Positions 45,801-56,764 of a stretch of 64,000 nt of DNA are shown piece after piece. A program made the position numbers and the translations under genes. Position 1 is the stretch's first letter. Each line of letters opens with the position of its first letter. Source of the DNA: Gonapodya prolifera JEL478 (taxonomy: Eukaryota > Monoblepharomycota > Monoblepharidomycetes > Monoblepharidales > Gonapodyaceae); the NCBI GenBank assembly GCA_001574975.1, contig KQ965742.1, forward strand, positions 67,696 to 131,695. Direction: 5' to 3'. The notes under the pieces are model-generated. The model ran no database searches. It was not told the DNA's origin and saw only the letters and a program-made list of their open reading frames with translations.

Positions 45801-48800
45801 TTTAAAAGTTTTGAAGGTAAGATGAATTTGTTTGAGTCAATAAGTCTATTCCACTAAGGAACGTCTTGTTCCCAACTCCAGGGTTGTACTACTATCTTGG
45901 CTCCGTTGTCAACTTCAGCACTGAAGCCGAAGTGCACTTCAAGTATATTCAAGCGGCGTGTCGCACTGGGCAACTCAAGGAAGTGGAGCGCATCGTTCGC
46001 GAGAGCAACTACTATGACCCTGAAAAGGTTAAAAACTTCTTAAAGGTATGGTTTCAACATTATGCACACGCCCATCTTTTGCATTGCTCACGCTCTACCC
46101 ACTACACAGGAAGCAAAACTAACAGACCAATTGCCGTTGATTATTGTGTGCGACAGATTCGGATTCGTTCACGACCTGGTCCTCTATCTCTATCAGAACG
46201 AGCTGTCGAAGTACATTGAGATATATGTGCAAAAAGTCAATCCCGCTCGCACTCCTGCTGTCATCGGGGCGCTTCTGGATGTGGATTGTCCCGAGGTTCA
46301 GATCAAGGAGCTGATTGCGTCGGTGCGCGGTGTGATTCCAGTGGATGAACTTGTTGTAGAGGTCGAAAAGCGAAATCGTTTGAAGTTGCTTTTACCTTGG
46401 CTTGAAAGCAAGGTCAAAGAGGGCTCCCAAGACGTGAATGTTTACAACGCCATTGCCAAGATCTACATTGACAGTAACAACAATCCCGAGGCTTTCCTCA
46501 AAGACAACAAGGTGCGTTTTAATTAATAGTGAGGTCGTACTAACTGTTTTTCTGATCCTCGCACTTTCAGATGTACGACCCACGAGTTGTCGGCAAATAC
46601 TGTGAAAAGAGGGACCCCTATCTTGCGTTCATTGCGTACGAGCGGGGATTGTGCGATGCCGAGCTTATCCAAATCACCAACGAGAATTCGATGTTTAAAC
46701 ATCAGGCACGATACCTGGTCAAACGTCGCAGCCCCGAGCTTTGGCAATCTGTTCTCAACAATGATAACCCCTACAAGCGACAAATTGTTGACCAGGTCGT
46801 GGGAACGGCGTTACCGGATACTCAAGACCCCGAAGATGTGTCGATTACAGTGAAAGCATTCATGGCGGCCGATCTTCCCAATGAACTCATTGAACTGTTG
46901 GAAAAGCTTGTACTTGAAAACTCGGCGTTTAGTGACAACAGGAACCTTCAAAACCTGTTGATTTTGACCGCGATCAGGGTGAGTGAAGGTTCGGATCTTC
47001 ATCAGTTTCCAATGCCTTACTTCTCTGTTCTTGGAGGCCGACCGATCTCGAGTTATGGATTACGTTACGCGGCTGAACAACTATGATGCACCAGACATCG
47101 CTGGCATTGCAATTACCAATACACTTTTCGAAGAGGCGTATGCAATCTACAAGAAGTATGAGCAACACTTGGAGGCTGTCAAAGTGCTCATTGAGAATCT
47201 TGACCACGTGGATCGCGCTTACGAATACGCGGAGAAAGTCGACAAGCCTGATGTGTGGAGTCGTCTAGCAAAAGCACAATTGGATCATGCTCGAGTCAAG
47301 GATGCGATTGATTCGTACATTAAAGCAGACGATCCAACCAACTTCATCGAGGTTATCTCAGTGGCGGAGCGGGAGAACAAGTTCGATGATCTTGTTCGCT
47401 TTTTGCTCATGGCAAGGAAAAAGTCACGTGAAGCGGTCGTGGAGAGTGAGCTGCTCTATGCGTACGCAAAAGTAAACCGCCTCGCAGAGTTGGAAGAGTT
47501 CATTTCGGCCCCAAACATTGCCCAGGTAAAAGCTCCCGATTAAATTTTGTGATGACTCATTCACTGACCTACATTCTGGCAGATTGGAAATGTTGGGGAT
47601 CGATGTTTCGACGCCAAATTGTTCCAAGCTGCCAAAATTTTGTTCAGCAATGTCAGCAACTGGGCAAGACTCGCCACTACTCTGGTGTACCTGGGCGAAT
47701 ATCAGAACGCCGTCGATTGTGCAAGGAAGGCGAGCAGCACGAAGTAGGTGTTTTCATCCGATTCCTCACTGCCCGCTTTGCAAGTAACCACACTGGTCGT
47801 CTTAAGGGTGTGGAAGGAAGTCAACGCGGCATGCGTCGAAGCCAGAGAGTTCCGATTGGCTCAAATTTGTGGTTTGAATTTGATCATTCATGCTGAGGAG
47901 CTCACTGTGAGTTGTCGTGAAGATTCCACCAATCTATTGTCATGGCTCCAACAGCGCTCTCTTGTCGCTTGTAGGAGTTGATTAGGCAATACGAGAAAGG
48001 AGGTTACTTTGAAGAGCTAATGACGATGCTTGAAGCCGGGTTGGGCCTCGAAAGAGCACACATGGGAATGTTTACCGAGCTTGCTGTCCTTTACTCCAAG
48101 TACAAGCCTGAGAAGCTAATGGAGCATCTCAAGCTCTACTGGAGTCGCATTAACATCCCCAAGGTCATTCGTGCCTGTGAGGCAGCCCATTTGTGGCCGG
48201 AGCTCGTTTTCCTCTACACCCACTACGACGAGTACGACAACGCCGCGTTAACAATGATGGCGCATTCATCTGTTGCGTGGGATCACGGGCCGTTCAAAGA
48301 CGTGGTTGTCAAAGTGGCGAACCTTGAAATCTATTACAAGGTGAGATTGAGCGGTCTCTGTTCTATGATGTTGGAGTTTTATACCCGTCTACTTGCAGGC
48401 ACTTCAATTTTACTTGAACGAGCAACCCCTTCAAATTAATGATCTCCTTGTAGTTCTTACTCCGCGCGTGGACCATTCACGCGTTGTCTCCATGTTCCAG
48501 AAGAATGGACACCTACCCCTTATCAAGCAATACTTGATAGCCGTACAACAGGTGAAGCCGAGAAACATGGTCCACGGAGGTGGGAAACGCTAAACCTGTT
48601 CCATATTATAGGCAAACAACAACGCTGTCAATACCGCCTACAATGACCTCTTGATCGAGGAAGAAGACTACAAATCTTTGCGTGACTCAATTGACCACTT
48701 TGAAAACTTCGACAGTGTGGCCCTTGCTTTACGTCTCGAAAAGCACGAGCTCCTCGAATTCCGTCGAATAGCCGCTCATTTATACAAGGTATACTGCATC

Positions 48801-49528
48801 CCCCCCTTGACAGTGGCGTCCTTCATTGCTGATATTGTTTTTGTCTCGTAAAGAAAAACAAAAGATGGAGACAATCCATGGCCCTTTCAAAGCAGGATAA
48901 ACTATTCAAGGACGCTATGGAAACGGCGTCAGAATCCCGTGACACCGAAATTGCTGAAGAGCTCCTTGCATACTTTGTGGAAAACAAGAACTACGACTGC
49001 TTTGCAGCAGCACTGTATACCTGCTATGTGAGCAACCGTTTAGCACATGTATTTTTCGCAGGTTTACTCACCGTGTTTGGATCGTAGGACCTGCTTCGAC
49101 CAGATGTAGTCATGGAGATCGCTTGGAGGAACCGTATCTTTGACTTCGCCTTCCCCTACCTCATCCAGACCATCCGGGAGTACATGTTGAAGGTATGTTG
49201 AATGCTCGGACCAATTGGCTGCAATTTCTGTCTAACGTTTTCGGGTAAGGTTGACACTCTGGAAAAGGCTAATACGGAAAGAAACCACAAGGAAGAGGAG
49301 AAAGAAAAGCAAGAAGCTATTGTGCCCATGAACGCTCCTCTGATGCTCACGGTGAGAGACTGTTGAGCACGTCGCCGCATGATAAATTCAAATTCGCCTT
49401 TCGTTCCGTAGTATGGTCCTGTAACTGGCATGCCACCTATGCCAATGGGTGGCGTTCCATCGATGGGTGTGCCTGCTTATCAACCGAACGGCTACGGCGC
49501 CCCACTTGGAGGGGGCATGGGATTCTAG
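42820..49528 (+). CDS. CHC1: Clathrin heavy chain
   Basis: The structural leg of clathrin triskelia, used for endocytic and Golgi vesicle coats. The start [10 protein letters not shown] (42820-42849) is followed by a 12-nt exon (EHLQ) and then [20 protein letters not shown] from 43135. The N-terminal beta-propeller continues with [31 protein letters not shown] and [15 protein letters not shown]. The linker and leg repeats (CHCR) run from about 44450 to 48900: [70 protein letters not shown]-like and [20 protein letters not shown]. The trimerisation/C-terminal part contains [20 protein letters not shown] and ends [18 protein letters not shown] and a final GMGF, TAG at 49526. About 20 small introns interrupt it. 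Length and order match the family; no part is missing. Confidence 0.96.
42979..42990 (+). other. 12-nt clathrin micro-exon encoding EHLQ
   Basis: GAGCATCTCCAG lies between an AAAAG acceptor and a GTGTGT donor. The invariant clathrin N-terminus reads ..ILPIRFQ-EHLQ-L.. in other eukaryotes. Exon 1 stops at FQ and the next long exon begins with L, so only these 12 bases supply EHLQ in phase 0. Confidence 0.85.
45591..45610 (+). repeat. Poly(T) tract of 20 in a clathrin intron
   Basis: Twenty consecutive T bases lie about 25 bp upstream of a CTTTCAG acceptor within the clathrin gene. They probably act as part of the polypyrimidine tract and are likely variable in length between strains. Confidence 0.7.
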
Positions 49529-49656
49529 CATCTGTAAATTAGCAGAAATATATGTTTCTCCCACAAGAGTCGCGAACGGAAGGAATTGGGTTCTGGACTG
49601 CGGTCTTCTCACTTGCCTTTGGTGTGCCCGAACTGCTCGTCCCCCTTCTCCCCCAA

Positions 49657-50567
49657 ATGGCCATTCACAGGGATCCCATCTTCGTGGATAGTGAGAAAAC
49701 GCGACAAATTTTTCTGATGCGCGATCGATTTTGATCGTATGCTACCCTGTGATTGTGCGATCCCTTCACGTTGTTCTTGCAATCCAACATCCACTTGACA
49801 CCTTAAGAAATCTACGTGGAGCCTAAACCCCTATCTCCCTCCATTCCTGAAGTGAAGGAAGTGGGAGCGACATCGGCTGCGTTGGAGACAGCCTCCTTCT
49901 TTCTCGGGGCTCACTGCAAAGATGTCAACGAGGACTTCATGCTGTGTAAAAGCGAAAGCGCTGACCCAAAACACTGTTTGAAAGAAGGACGGAGGGTAAC
50001 GCGATGTGCCCAAGACATGTAAGTGGTCTCACGTTCGTCATAATCGCAGTGAGACATGCATCTGCGGAAGCAACGATTTTCCTTCAATGTCATGCGACCC
50101 ATGTCATTTTTGGCATGAAAGCATTTGAGTGGGCAAATAGCGCAGCTGTGTCTCACTACACCTAGGATGTGTTGTCTCGGGACAACGTTTTTCGAAGGAG
50201 CACACCCCGCGAACGGAGAAGCACAACACCGAATCTCCCTCGGCGATACATTTAATCTTGGTTTCTGAATGACAAACGCTGAGCAACTTCGCATTTCAGG
50301 ATTCGGAAATTGAAGGCAAACTGCGAAACCGAATGGAGAACATACTATGAAGCCTACGACTGGAACAATCACATGTTCCAATCCGTGCGAAAGGAAGAGA
50401 AAGCATTCAGCGAATGTGTTTTTGCAAAATTGGTACGTTCGTGAAGTTCCTGTACCATTGCTTTTCATCTAACCAATGGCGACTCGCAGGGGCTGGAAAA
50501 AGTTGTCACGGGGACTCCGGAGGGCGCGACTCCCATTCACCTTCGACCTAACCCTATGTTGAAATAG
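49657..50567 (+). CDS. NDUFA8: Mitochondrial complex I subunit NDUFA8 (CHCH-domain, PGIV)
   Basis: A twin-CX9C accessory subunit of NADH:ubiquinone oxidoreductase on the intermembrane-space side. Four exons: 49657-49690 (MAIHRDPIFVD), 49808-50018, 50300-50432 and 50490-50567, 456 nt or 151 residues in all. The join at 49690/49808 restores the family motif DKIYVEPKPLSPSIPEVKEV. Cys pairs are seen in FFLGAHCKDVNEDFMLC, DPKHCLKEGRRVTRCAQ, LKANCETEWRTYY and EKAFSECVFAKL. The end is IHLRPNPMLK. Presence of complex I is expected for a chytrid-type fungus. It starts 128 bp after the clathrin stop and is convergent with the REEP-like gene (56 bp between stops). Confidence 0.92.
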
Positions 50568-50623
50568 ATGCTGGCCTTCGCAACACCAATGTATTTCGCA
50601 GTCGAATCTATGATGCACTTGCT

Positions 50624-53041
50624 CTACTTTTTACCAAACACTTTCCAGTTTCGTCTTTCTTTGATCGTCGGTCCATCTGCTTCCTCTTTAGGATCTGATC
50701 TGTAGTCTGCATCTCCTCCCTTGAGTCTTGTAAAGATCGGCTCTATCCACATTGTGCTTGTCGGGTCATGTCGTTTCTCGGAGCGATCCATGATCACTGG
50801 GAGACCCGTTACAGTCGCGCCAGGATCACGTAGCTGGCGGGACAGTTTTGCCACTTTTGGAGGAGAGCCGCCCATCATGGGAGTAGTCGGACCTGCGTGA
50901 TCGGGATATTCTGGAATGTGTCGTCGAGGTCCTGGTGACGGTGGACGGGAGTTTGGGCGTGGACGGACCAGCACAGAGGGCAACCCATGTTCCCCGTTGT
51001 ATCCAGATGTTTGCTCTTGGCCTCGCTTGGGCAAAGGTGGGGGCTCCCCGTCTCCACTTGCTGGAATCGCGAGGCCACGCTTGTTGGGGGGAACGAGTAC
51101 CGCTTGCTCATGCAAAGTTGGAGCACCGTAGCCTTCAACCGGACTCGTTGGTGCCGGCTGCGCACGAATGAACCGAATCGCGTTTGTGCCCGCCGTTGAT
51201 GGGAGTGCGACCGGCGATGAGCCACGAGCGGAGAATGGCACCGCCACCCCACCCCGCGTGATGCCGTGCTCCACGAGCACAGGACGGTGCTCTTCATTGC
51301 GCACGTCTCTTTCCAGCTCTTCCCAATCGGGGTCGCTGTTATTGGCTCGTTCGACGTGCAACTTCTTGCTTGATTCTTTGGGCGGCTTGTTCAGCAACAT
51401 CCCGCTCGAATGCTTCTTCATCGACACCCGGCGCGAATCGAAAAAGCCCAGAAAGACACGCGACGACTGCACGGCTGGTTTCGTTCGCGATGGGGTTGTG
51501 TCAGGGAACCCCCCGGGAATCCCCGCGTCACCCGTACTGGGCAGGATCGACATGGACCGGGCGGCGTCGGCAGACGAGCCTCGCTGCTGGTTGGAACTGG
51601 GTGATCCCGCATGCCCGCGCGAACGGCCCCGGAGCAAACGGCGGAATGGCTTGCGCGAGTTGGAGGAGGATTTGGATGTGGACCGACGTGTGTGTGTGCG
51701 GGTTGCAGACGGTGCCGCCGGTTGCGCGTCGGGCGTGTGTGGCTGACCTATCACGGGAAAAGCGTGCAACAGTCGCACTTTCCAACGAGGCGACACGAGT
51801 GGACTCACCAGGTGCAACGAGGTACCCGCTCGCGATCAATCTCATGGGCGACGCCAACGGCGCAACGCTGCGGGACCTGGAGAGCCCCTGCGCGTCGGGC
51901 GACCACAACCAGTCGACGGATGACGTGAGCTGGCTTTTGGAAGCCATGGACACGGCAGCAGCCACGAGGGGAGGCTGAGCCTCGTCGAGGGGCGCGTGGG
52001 AGGGCGTGGAGTATGAGCGGAGACGGGGCGCTCCTGAACGGTCCGAGGCGGAGAATGGTGGGGGAGATGGTGGCGCGGGGGAGGGTTTTGCGTCCACGGA
52101 GAGGATGTATGTGCGCGCGACGTGCAGGAGGAGGCGGAGGGTTGGGTAGAGCGCGGCCTGTATGTGGTGTGCAGGGACAAGTTGGCGGGTCAGCTTCCTG
52201 GTGGCACGGCTGAAGAGTCACACCAGCGGGCCGACGTTGCGTGGGATGTTGCGTGTAAGAAACGCTCCACGCCGTGTAATCGCGCTTCGCGCAAGGTCAC
52301 TCGCCTCCGGCGGACGCCTCGGTCAGCACCTAACAGCGCTTTAGGCCTCGGGCTCGCTGCGCTCGCGGAGGGAACTCACCGAGGACGCGGAATTGCTGTC
52401 GAGCGTCTTCTCTGCCCACTTGACGGCCTCGCCCGTTGCAAACTGGGCCCACGCAGCGCACGCGATGGCGAGGTCCTGGACACCCCCTGACGCCATGGCG
52501 GGCTCTACGAATTGCTCGTAGGTGGGTATGATGACACGGCGGACGAAGAAGATGGGGAAGGTTGGATGGAAGGGAAGGAGGAGGAGGAACAGGAGTTTGA
52601 TGGTTGGGTAGAATGGAACCCTGGGGGTGTGGGGTGTTATAGTGGGTTCGGGTTTCCCCGATGAAGACAGTATCTCCAGTATCGTTTCTCCATTTTGACC
52701 AACCACTTCTCACATTCAAAAGAAGCTCCGACCAACAACCCGCTCCACTGCTGTTAGTCACTCACCAAAAGAAGAAGACCTCGACTGTTCGTTCTACAAC
52801 CAGCAATGCACCCACGCATGTCCAATAGGCAACCACGTGCAAGGGAGTAGGAGAGTCAGGACGCCGACGGAGTAGCCGAAGCGACTATTGCGTGTGTGTT
52901 GTTGGAGTCATGCGTCCATTGTCGTCGAATGCGGATCGATTGCAAGTGAGACTGGCAAGGTCAATCGACCGATGCAGCGGAGCCACTCACGGCAGAGACG
53001 CCCCTTCCGATGCACACGAGCCTGGCAATTAAGAGGATCAT
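50624..53041 (-). CDS. REEP/TB2-HVA22 family ER membrane-shaping protein with long disordered tail
   Basis: Five exons: 52991-53041, 52766-52884, 52380-52620, 51809-52157 and 50624-51747. They total 1884 nt and give 627 residues in one frame. Exon 1 is MILLIARLVCIGRGVSA; exon 2 contains HVVAYWTCVGALLVVERTVE. Exon 3 contains WVPFYPTIKLLFLLLL and FVRRVIIPTYEQFVEPAM, followed by an Ala-rich amphipathic segment. The YW..vE..W.PFY..KL pattern is the TB2/DP1/HVA22 signature of Yop1/REEP hairpin proteins that curve ER tubules. The usual LYPAY motif of the first hairpin is not recognisable. Exons 4-5 add about 490 mostly disordered Pro/Ser/Arg-rich residues ending ERRNWKVFGKK, far longer than most relatives. 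The open frame usually read from 52097 begins at GTG, so it has no own ATG, supporting the fusion. The fourth intron (52158-52379) contains hairpin-array copy B. Confidence 0.72.
52262..52379 (-). repeat. GC-rich hairpin array, copy B (inside REEP-like gene intron)
   Basis: Read on the minus strand, this copy matches copy A over GACCGAGGCGTC-YGCCGG-AGGCGARTG and the following CGCGAAGCG hairpin, ATTA and GYGGAGCG. An upstream GAGGCCTRARCGCT block also matches. Stem pairs differ between copies: A has CCGC-GAA-GCGG where B has GCGC-GAA-GCGC (52282-52292). It occupies the 5' half of intron 52158-52379 and begins at or next to the splice donor. If the intron is not removed, it would add about 15 residues and a stop to the REEP-like protein. 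Confidence 0.8.
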
Positions 53042-53345
53042 CCTTGCTTGTGGATTTCCACTCGACTTGACAAGGTTGGACGTCGCAGGCTTCGCCGCCC
53101 GCGAAGGCGATCTGCACACTCCCCCTGTCCTCGTCCTTCCCGGCCATGCGACGCTGCAAACAAAGTCTGGCGCGGGCGTGGTGAGATGGGGCGGAAGAAA
53201 TGAAATGCATTTGAAGAACGATTGTAAAGAGCGATTGTTTTATTGGCAGGCCATCGAACGTGGTGTGTGCATCATACATTACATCTCCTCGGGCGGCCAA
53301 AGCAACCTCTTAGAATTCACTTTCACTTTCCCCGTTCACTCTCCG
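53042..53345. other. Divergent intergenic region
   Basis: These 304 bases separate the start of the REEP-like gene from the polyproline gene. The plus-strand frame is open through it back to 53010, but the ATG at 53346 followed by a basic APAAKRK start is preferred. The region presumably holds both promoters. Confidence 0.35.
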
Positions 53346-55800
53346 ATGGCGCCAGCAGCAAAGCGGAAAACGCCGCAGCGAAATCGCACCGCATCACCGT
53401 CCGCCGCCACCGCCGCGCAATCAGAGACAATCCCGTCCGCTTCTCCCGCAAAAGGATCATCGTCGGCCGAGAAGGCATCGTCGGCATCGTCGCGCGTGAC
53501 GGGAGCGAAACGGGGGGAGGCCGCGGGCAGGGGTGGGCGTGGAACGCCCCGGGGCGGTCGAGGAGGAGGGGCAGCGAGAGGTCGCGCGTCAACGCCGAGT
53601 CGGACCCGGACACAGGCGCGGAGAGGTCCTGCGGGCGACGATGCAGCGGCAGCGGACGGCTCGTGGGCGGGTGCGGTGCTGGGCTTGGTGCGGCCTTATC
53701 AGCAGCAGCAGGAGCAGGACGAGCAGACTCCGGCGACATTGCCCTGGTACAAGAAACTCGCGGTCGGGGCATCGGCATTCGCCTCGGCGGTCGCAAAGGT
53801 CGTGGCCGGGAAACACAAGTCACAAAACTCGAAAAAGTCCAGGTCGCAGTTCGGAAGGGTCGTTAAACCGAATCACGGCACACTCAGACCACAACCGGCG
53901 CGACAAACCACTCTGAAACTGGATGCCGCAGCGACAGCGACAGCGACCGTGGCAGGCAGCTCTTCCAGCCAGGCTGCCTCTATCTTGCGCGGATTTTTGG
54001 GCCCAACCGGAACGACAGCTTCTCTCACGCAGCCCTCAGTAGCACCCTTCAACCCTCCCACCGCGGCATCCGTCCCAGACAACCCCTTCTTCTCCTCAGT
54101 CGCCTACTCGTCCTCTGCGCCGCCTCCACTCACCTCCTTCCCCCGCTTCTCGTACCCTGCCTCCTACGCGGCCGCATCCTCCTCCTCCTCCGCCCCACTA
54201 CCACCACCAACGAGTAGACGCGCCGACATATCCATGGACATTGATCACGACCCCACGCTCCCAGCCCTGTGGCCCAAAACGCCCGATCCCGTCCTTCGCC
54301 AACCGGCCGGACGAAAGAGCGCAGTCACATCGCCGGGACCCTCGAGCTCGGCCAAGAAGCGCAACAGGGTTTCGTGGCGAGAACCCCAGCGAGAAGAAGA
54401 CGAAGAAGAAGATGAACAAGTCCAAGTCCTGCTCCATAGCGAGCGAGGCAACCACCGTCGTCTGCCTGCTGACCCTGAAGACGACATCGACCAGGTCGAT
54501 GACGATCTGTTCGAAGGCGACGACCACTTGGACGGCGACAAAGAGGCCCAAGGGCTTCACGAGGAGCTGTGCGATCCGCATCTGGACAACGCCGCTCCCT
54601 TCCACGAGGCCTTCTCGGACCATGGGGCCGACGCCGCCGGTGACGACGAAGACATGCCCGACGCACCCGCTTCGGCCGACCCCTCCGTCGCACTGCTTTT
54701 GCGCGAAGTATCCAGTCTCCGCGACGAGGTCGCCAGGCTCAAATCCTCCCGAGGCACGTCGACCTCGGACGCCGGGTTCCCCGACGTGCCCGCCCCGGCC
54801 GTTGCAGATATGATGCGCACCGCAGCTGCGGCGGCGTTGAGGGGTATGTTTGGGTACGGCGCTGCGAACCCATACCCACACCCACACCCGCAGACGAGGT
54901 CTGCACCACGCGCTGCCCAAAGGAGTGGGAGTGCCGGTGGCCAACACCCTGCGCGGTGTACGGCAGCACCCTACGCCGCACCGGCCCCGCGCCATTCTCC
55001 GCCTGCACCTGCACCGGCGCACACCGTACCTCCCCCGCCTCCCCCACCTCCCAATCCTCGTGTGCTCGTAGGTGGTTCCGCCGCGGCCGCAGGAGCTCCA
55101 CATCCGGCCAGAGTGTTGGCGTCGCGCGCTGCCCCACTTCATTCCGCCCCAAGCTCGGCATCGGCCGCTCTTCCTCCCCTTCTCCCGCCATCGCGAGCCG
55201 GTGGTGTGCCTCCACCGCCCCCGCTCCCGCCCCCACCACCACCTCCTCCTGCTCTCCCCCAACCCTCTTCAACCGCACCTCGCACCAACGCGCGGGCACC
55301 TCCGGCGACGGACGCGCTTCACCGTAAGGCTGCTGCGTCCGCCGAACCCCACCCTGTTCCTGCTCACGCTGCACCGCCACCGAAACCTTCCGCGGCGCAG
55401 GCTGGAGGAGACGCGCCCATGCTGGAACAGATTCGAAATGTAAAGCTTCGGTCGACGCAAGCGGGAGCAGGAGCAGGCGGGGCGAAGGGGAATTCGAGTC
55501 GCGGTGGCAGAAGTGTGGGAGACGCCGGCGCCAAGGGCAAGGCGGCGCAGGACAAAGGGCACAGTCCCGAAGATTTCAAACGGACATTGGAAATGAAGTT
55601 CCGTGAGTTGAGTTGTCGCCGGTCAATGTGAGGACGGGGTTTGTCTCACAATGCCCAACCATTCAGGTAACGCCCGCACCCCCGACACGTCCATCTCCAT
55701 GGCGGCTTCCTCAGTGCGGCGACGGGGAAGGTCCACCAAGAGTCCAGCTGCGCCTGGTGGATGGTTGGAAGAGGATAGCGAATGGTTGGTGAAGTTCTAA
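53346..55800 (+). CDS. Coiled-coil/polyproline protein, possibly mitochondrial-fission-regulator-like
   Basis: Two exons (53346-55602 and 55667-55800) give 796 residues. The N-terminus is basic with RGG-like repeats (GRGGRGTPRGGRGG), then AVLGLVRPYQQQQEQDEQTP and WYKKLAVGASAFASAVAKVV. A long Ser/Ala/Pro disordered part and an acidic segment follow. At about residue 449 is a short coiled coil, LLLREVSSLRDEVARLKSS. Two polyproline runs are seen (near 55030 and 55210-55255). Near the end are MLEQIRNVKLRST and DFKRTLEMKFRNARTPD. The order coil, polyproline, 'IR.vkLRs', 'L..KFrn' resembles the Mito_fiss_reg (MTFR1/2) family and also WH2-type actin-binding proteins. Neither assignment is firm. GC content is high, which leaves long but meaningless antisense frames. 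An Elongin B gene is convergent 243 bp away. Confidence 0.6.
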
Positions 55801-56043
55801 ATGGTGGGGTGTATTTATAAGCTGAATGGAGCGTAATCTGAGGGATTTTGTAAATATGTGTAGAAAACGTGAACATGGGTATCTGTGGGATATGCATTTG
55901 TACACATGATACATCTTCTTGAATACCGAAAAGTAACGTCATGACGAGAGATTCCCTAACCCTTCCACCTGCTCCTTCTTTCCCATACCTCCCGCACCTC
56001 CATTCAGAAATTGCCACGCGCCGCTGTATCCCTTGCCACCACA

Positions 56044-56764
56044 TCACCGCGCGCGACCCTTGCCCTTCTCATCCACCTTCTCCTTGTCCCCCGCACCACT
56101 CCCGCCGGCGGCCGAAGCGTCGTCTTCCAGCGCCTCGAAGGGGGGCACGTCGACGTCTTCCCATTTGGACGTTTCAGGGAGCCAGTAGGTGACGAAGAGC
56201 TCAGAGTCGTCCTTTCGATGAAGACAGAGGCGTGAGAGGGGTGCAATTGAAGTTCGGTCGTTGCACAACGTCGACTGTGTCCGCCGTCCATCGTTGGGCT
56301 CTTCCATCTCGTGTTACTCCAGTTCCCAGCCCCTGTACACTAAAGGTACGCGGGAAGCCGTCCGAATCGCTGGTTCGCCGTCTTCACAAAGCACATTCAT
56401 CCAATTGATGCCACAGCTCCCGCGGCCCAGCTCACCTGAAATCCGATCTGCTCCAGCACCGCATTGTCATCAAGCGTCGTGTATTCCTTTGGCGTGCCCT
56501 CTTTCACAGGAACTCCACCCGTGGCCGTTGCTACAACCGACAGCTTCAGTTCCTTTTCCGTGCGGCCTCCGCCGGCGATGTGGGCAATCTTCGTTTTGAG
56601 CTGCGTAACGGTGTCTGTCGGTTGCGCTTCGACAAAGTATGTCGTCCGGATGCGTTTTACGCGCAGATAAATCGAAGACTTTCGGTGCAAGTGACGTCAG
56701 ACACGCATGAAGTTAGGGGATCAGAGTATCAGCAGATCGTCGGAGCGTCGGAGTACCATACCAT
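56044..56764 (-). CDS. ELOB: Elongin B (ubiquitin-like)
   Basis: A ubiquitin-fold partner of Elongin C in elongin and cullin-ligase complexes. Three coding exons: ATG alone (56762-56764), 56436-56678 and 56044-56211, 414 nt or 137 residues. The frame at 56678 has no own ATG. ATG|GTATGG at 56764 with a CTAAC branch-like site and AAAG acceptor gives MSSIYLRVKRIRTTYFVEAQ. The middle reads DTVTQLKTKIAHIA, LKLSVVATATGG (a short insert) and TLDDNAVLEQIGFQ. The third exon reads DDSELFVTYWLPETSKWED with VPPFEAL, matching the Elongin B C-terminus, and ends in a charged tail. It differs from plain ubiquitin in lacking a GG end. Budding yeast lacks this gene, while early-diverging fungi can keep it. Confidence 0.78.

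Noticed and set aside
51168-51978. Long plus-strand frames opposite the REEP-like tail
   Set aside because: They are GC-rich antisense shadows without domains. The minus strand has the consistent splice model.
52330-52761. 143-codon minus-strand frame MTNSSGAGCW...
   Set aside because: It overlaps the REEP-like exon 3 in another phase. The 52380-52620 phase encodes the TB2/HVA22 motif and splices in frame with its neighbours.
54198-55262. 354-codon open frame on the minus strand
   Set aside because: It is antisense to the proline/alanine-rich polyproline gene. High GC removes stop codons on both strands, and the Arg/Gly/Trp-rich translation has no domain.
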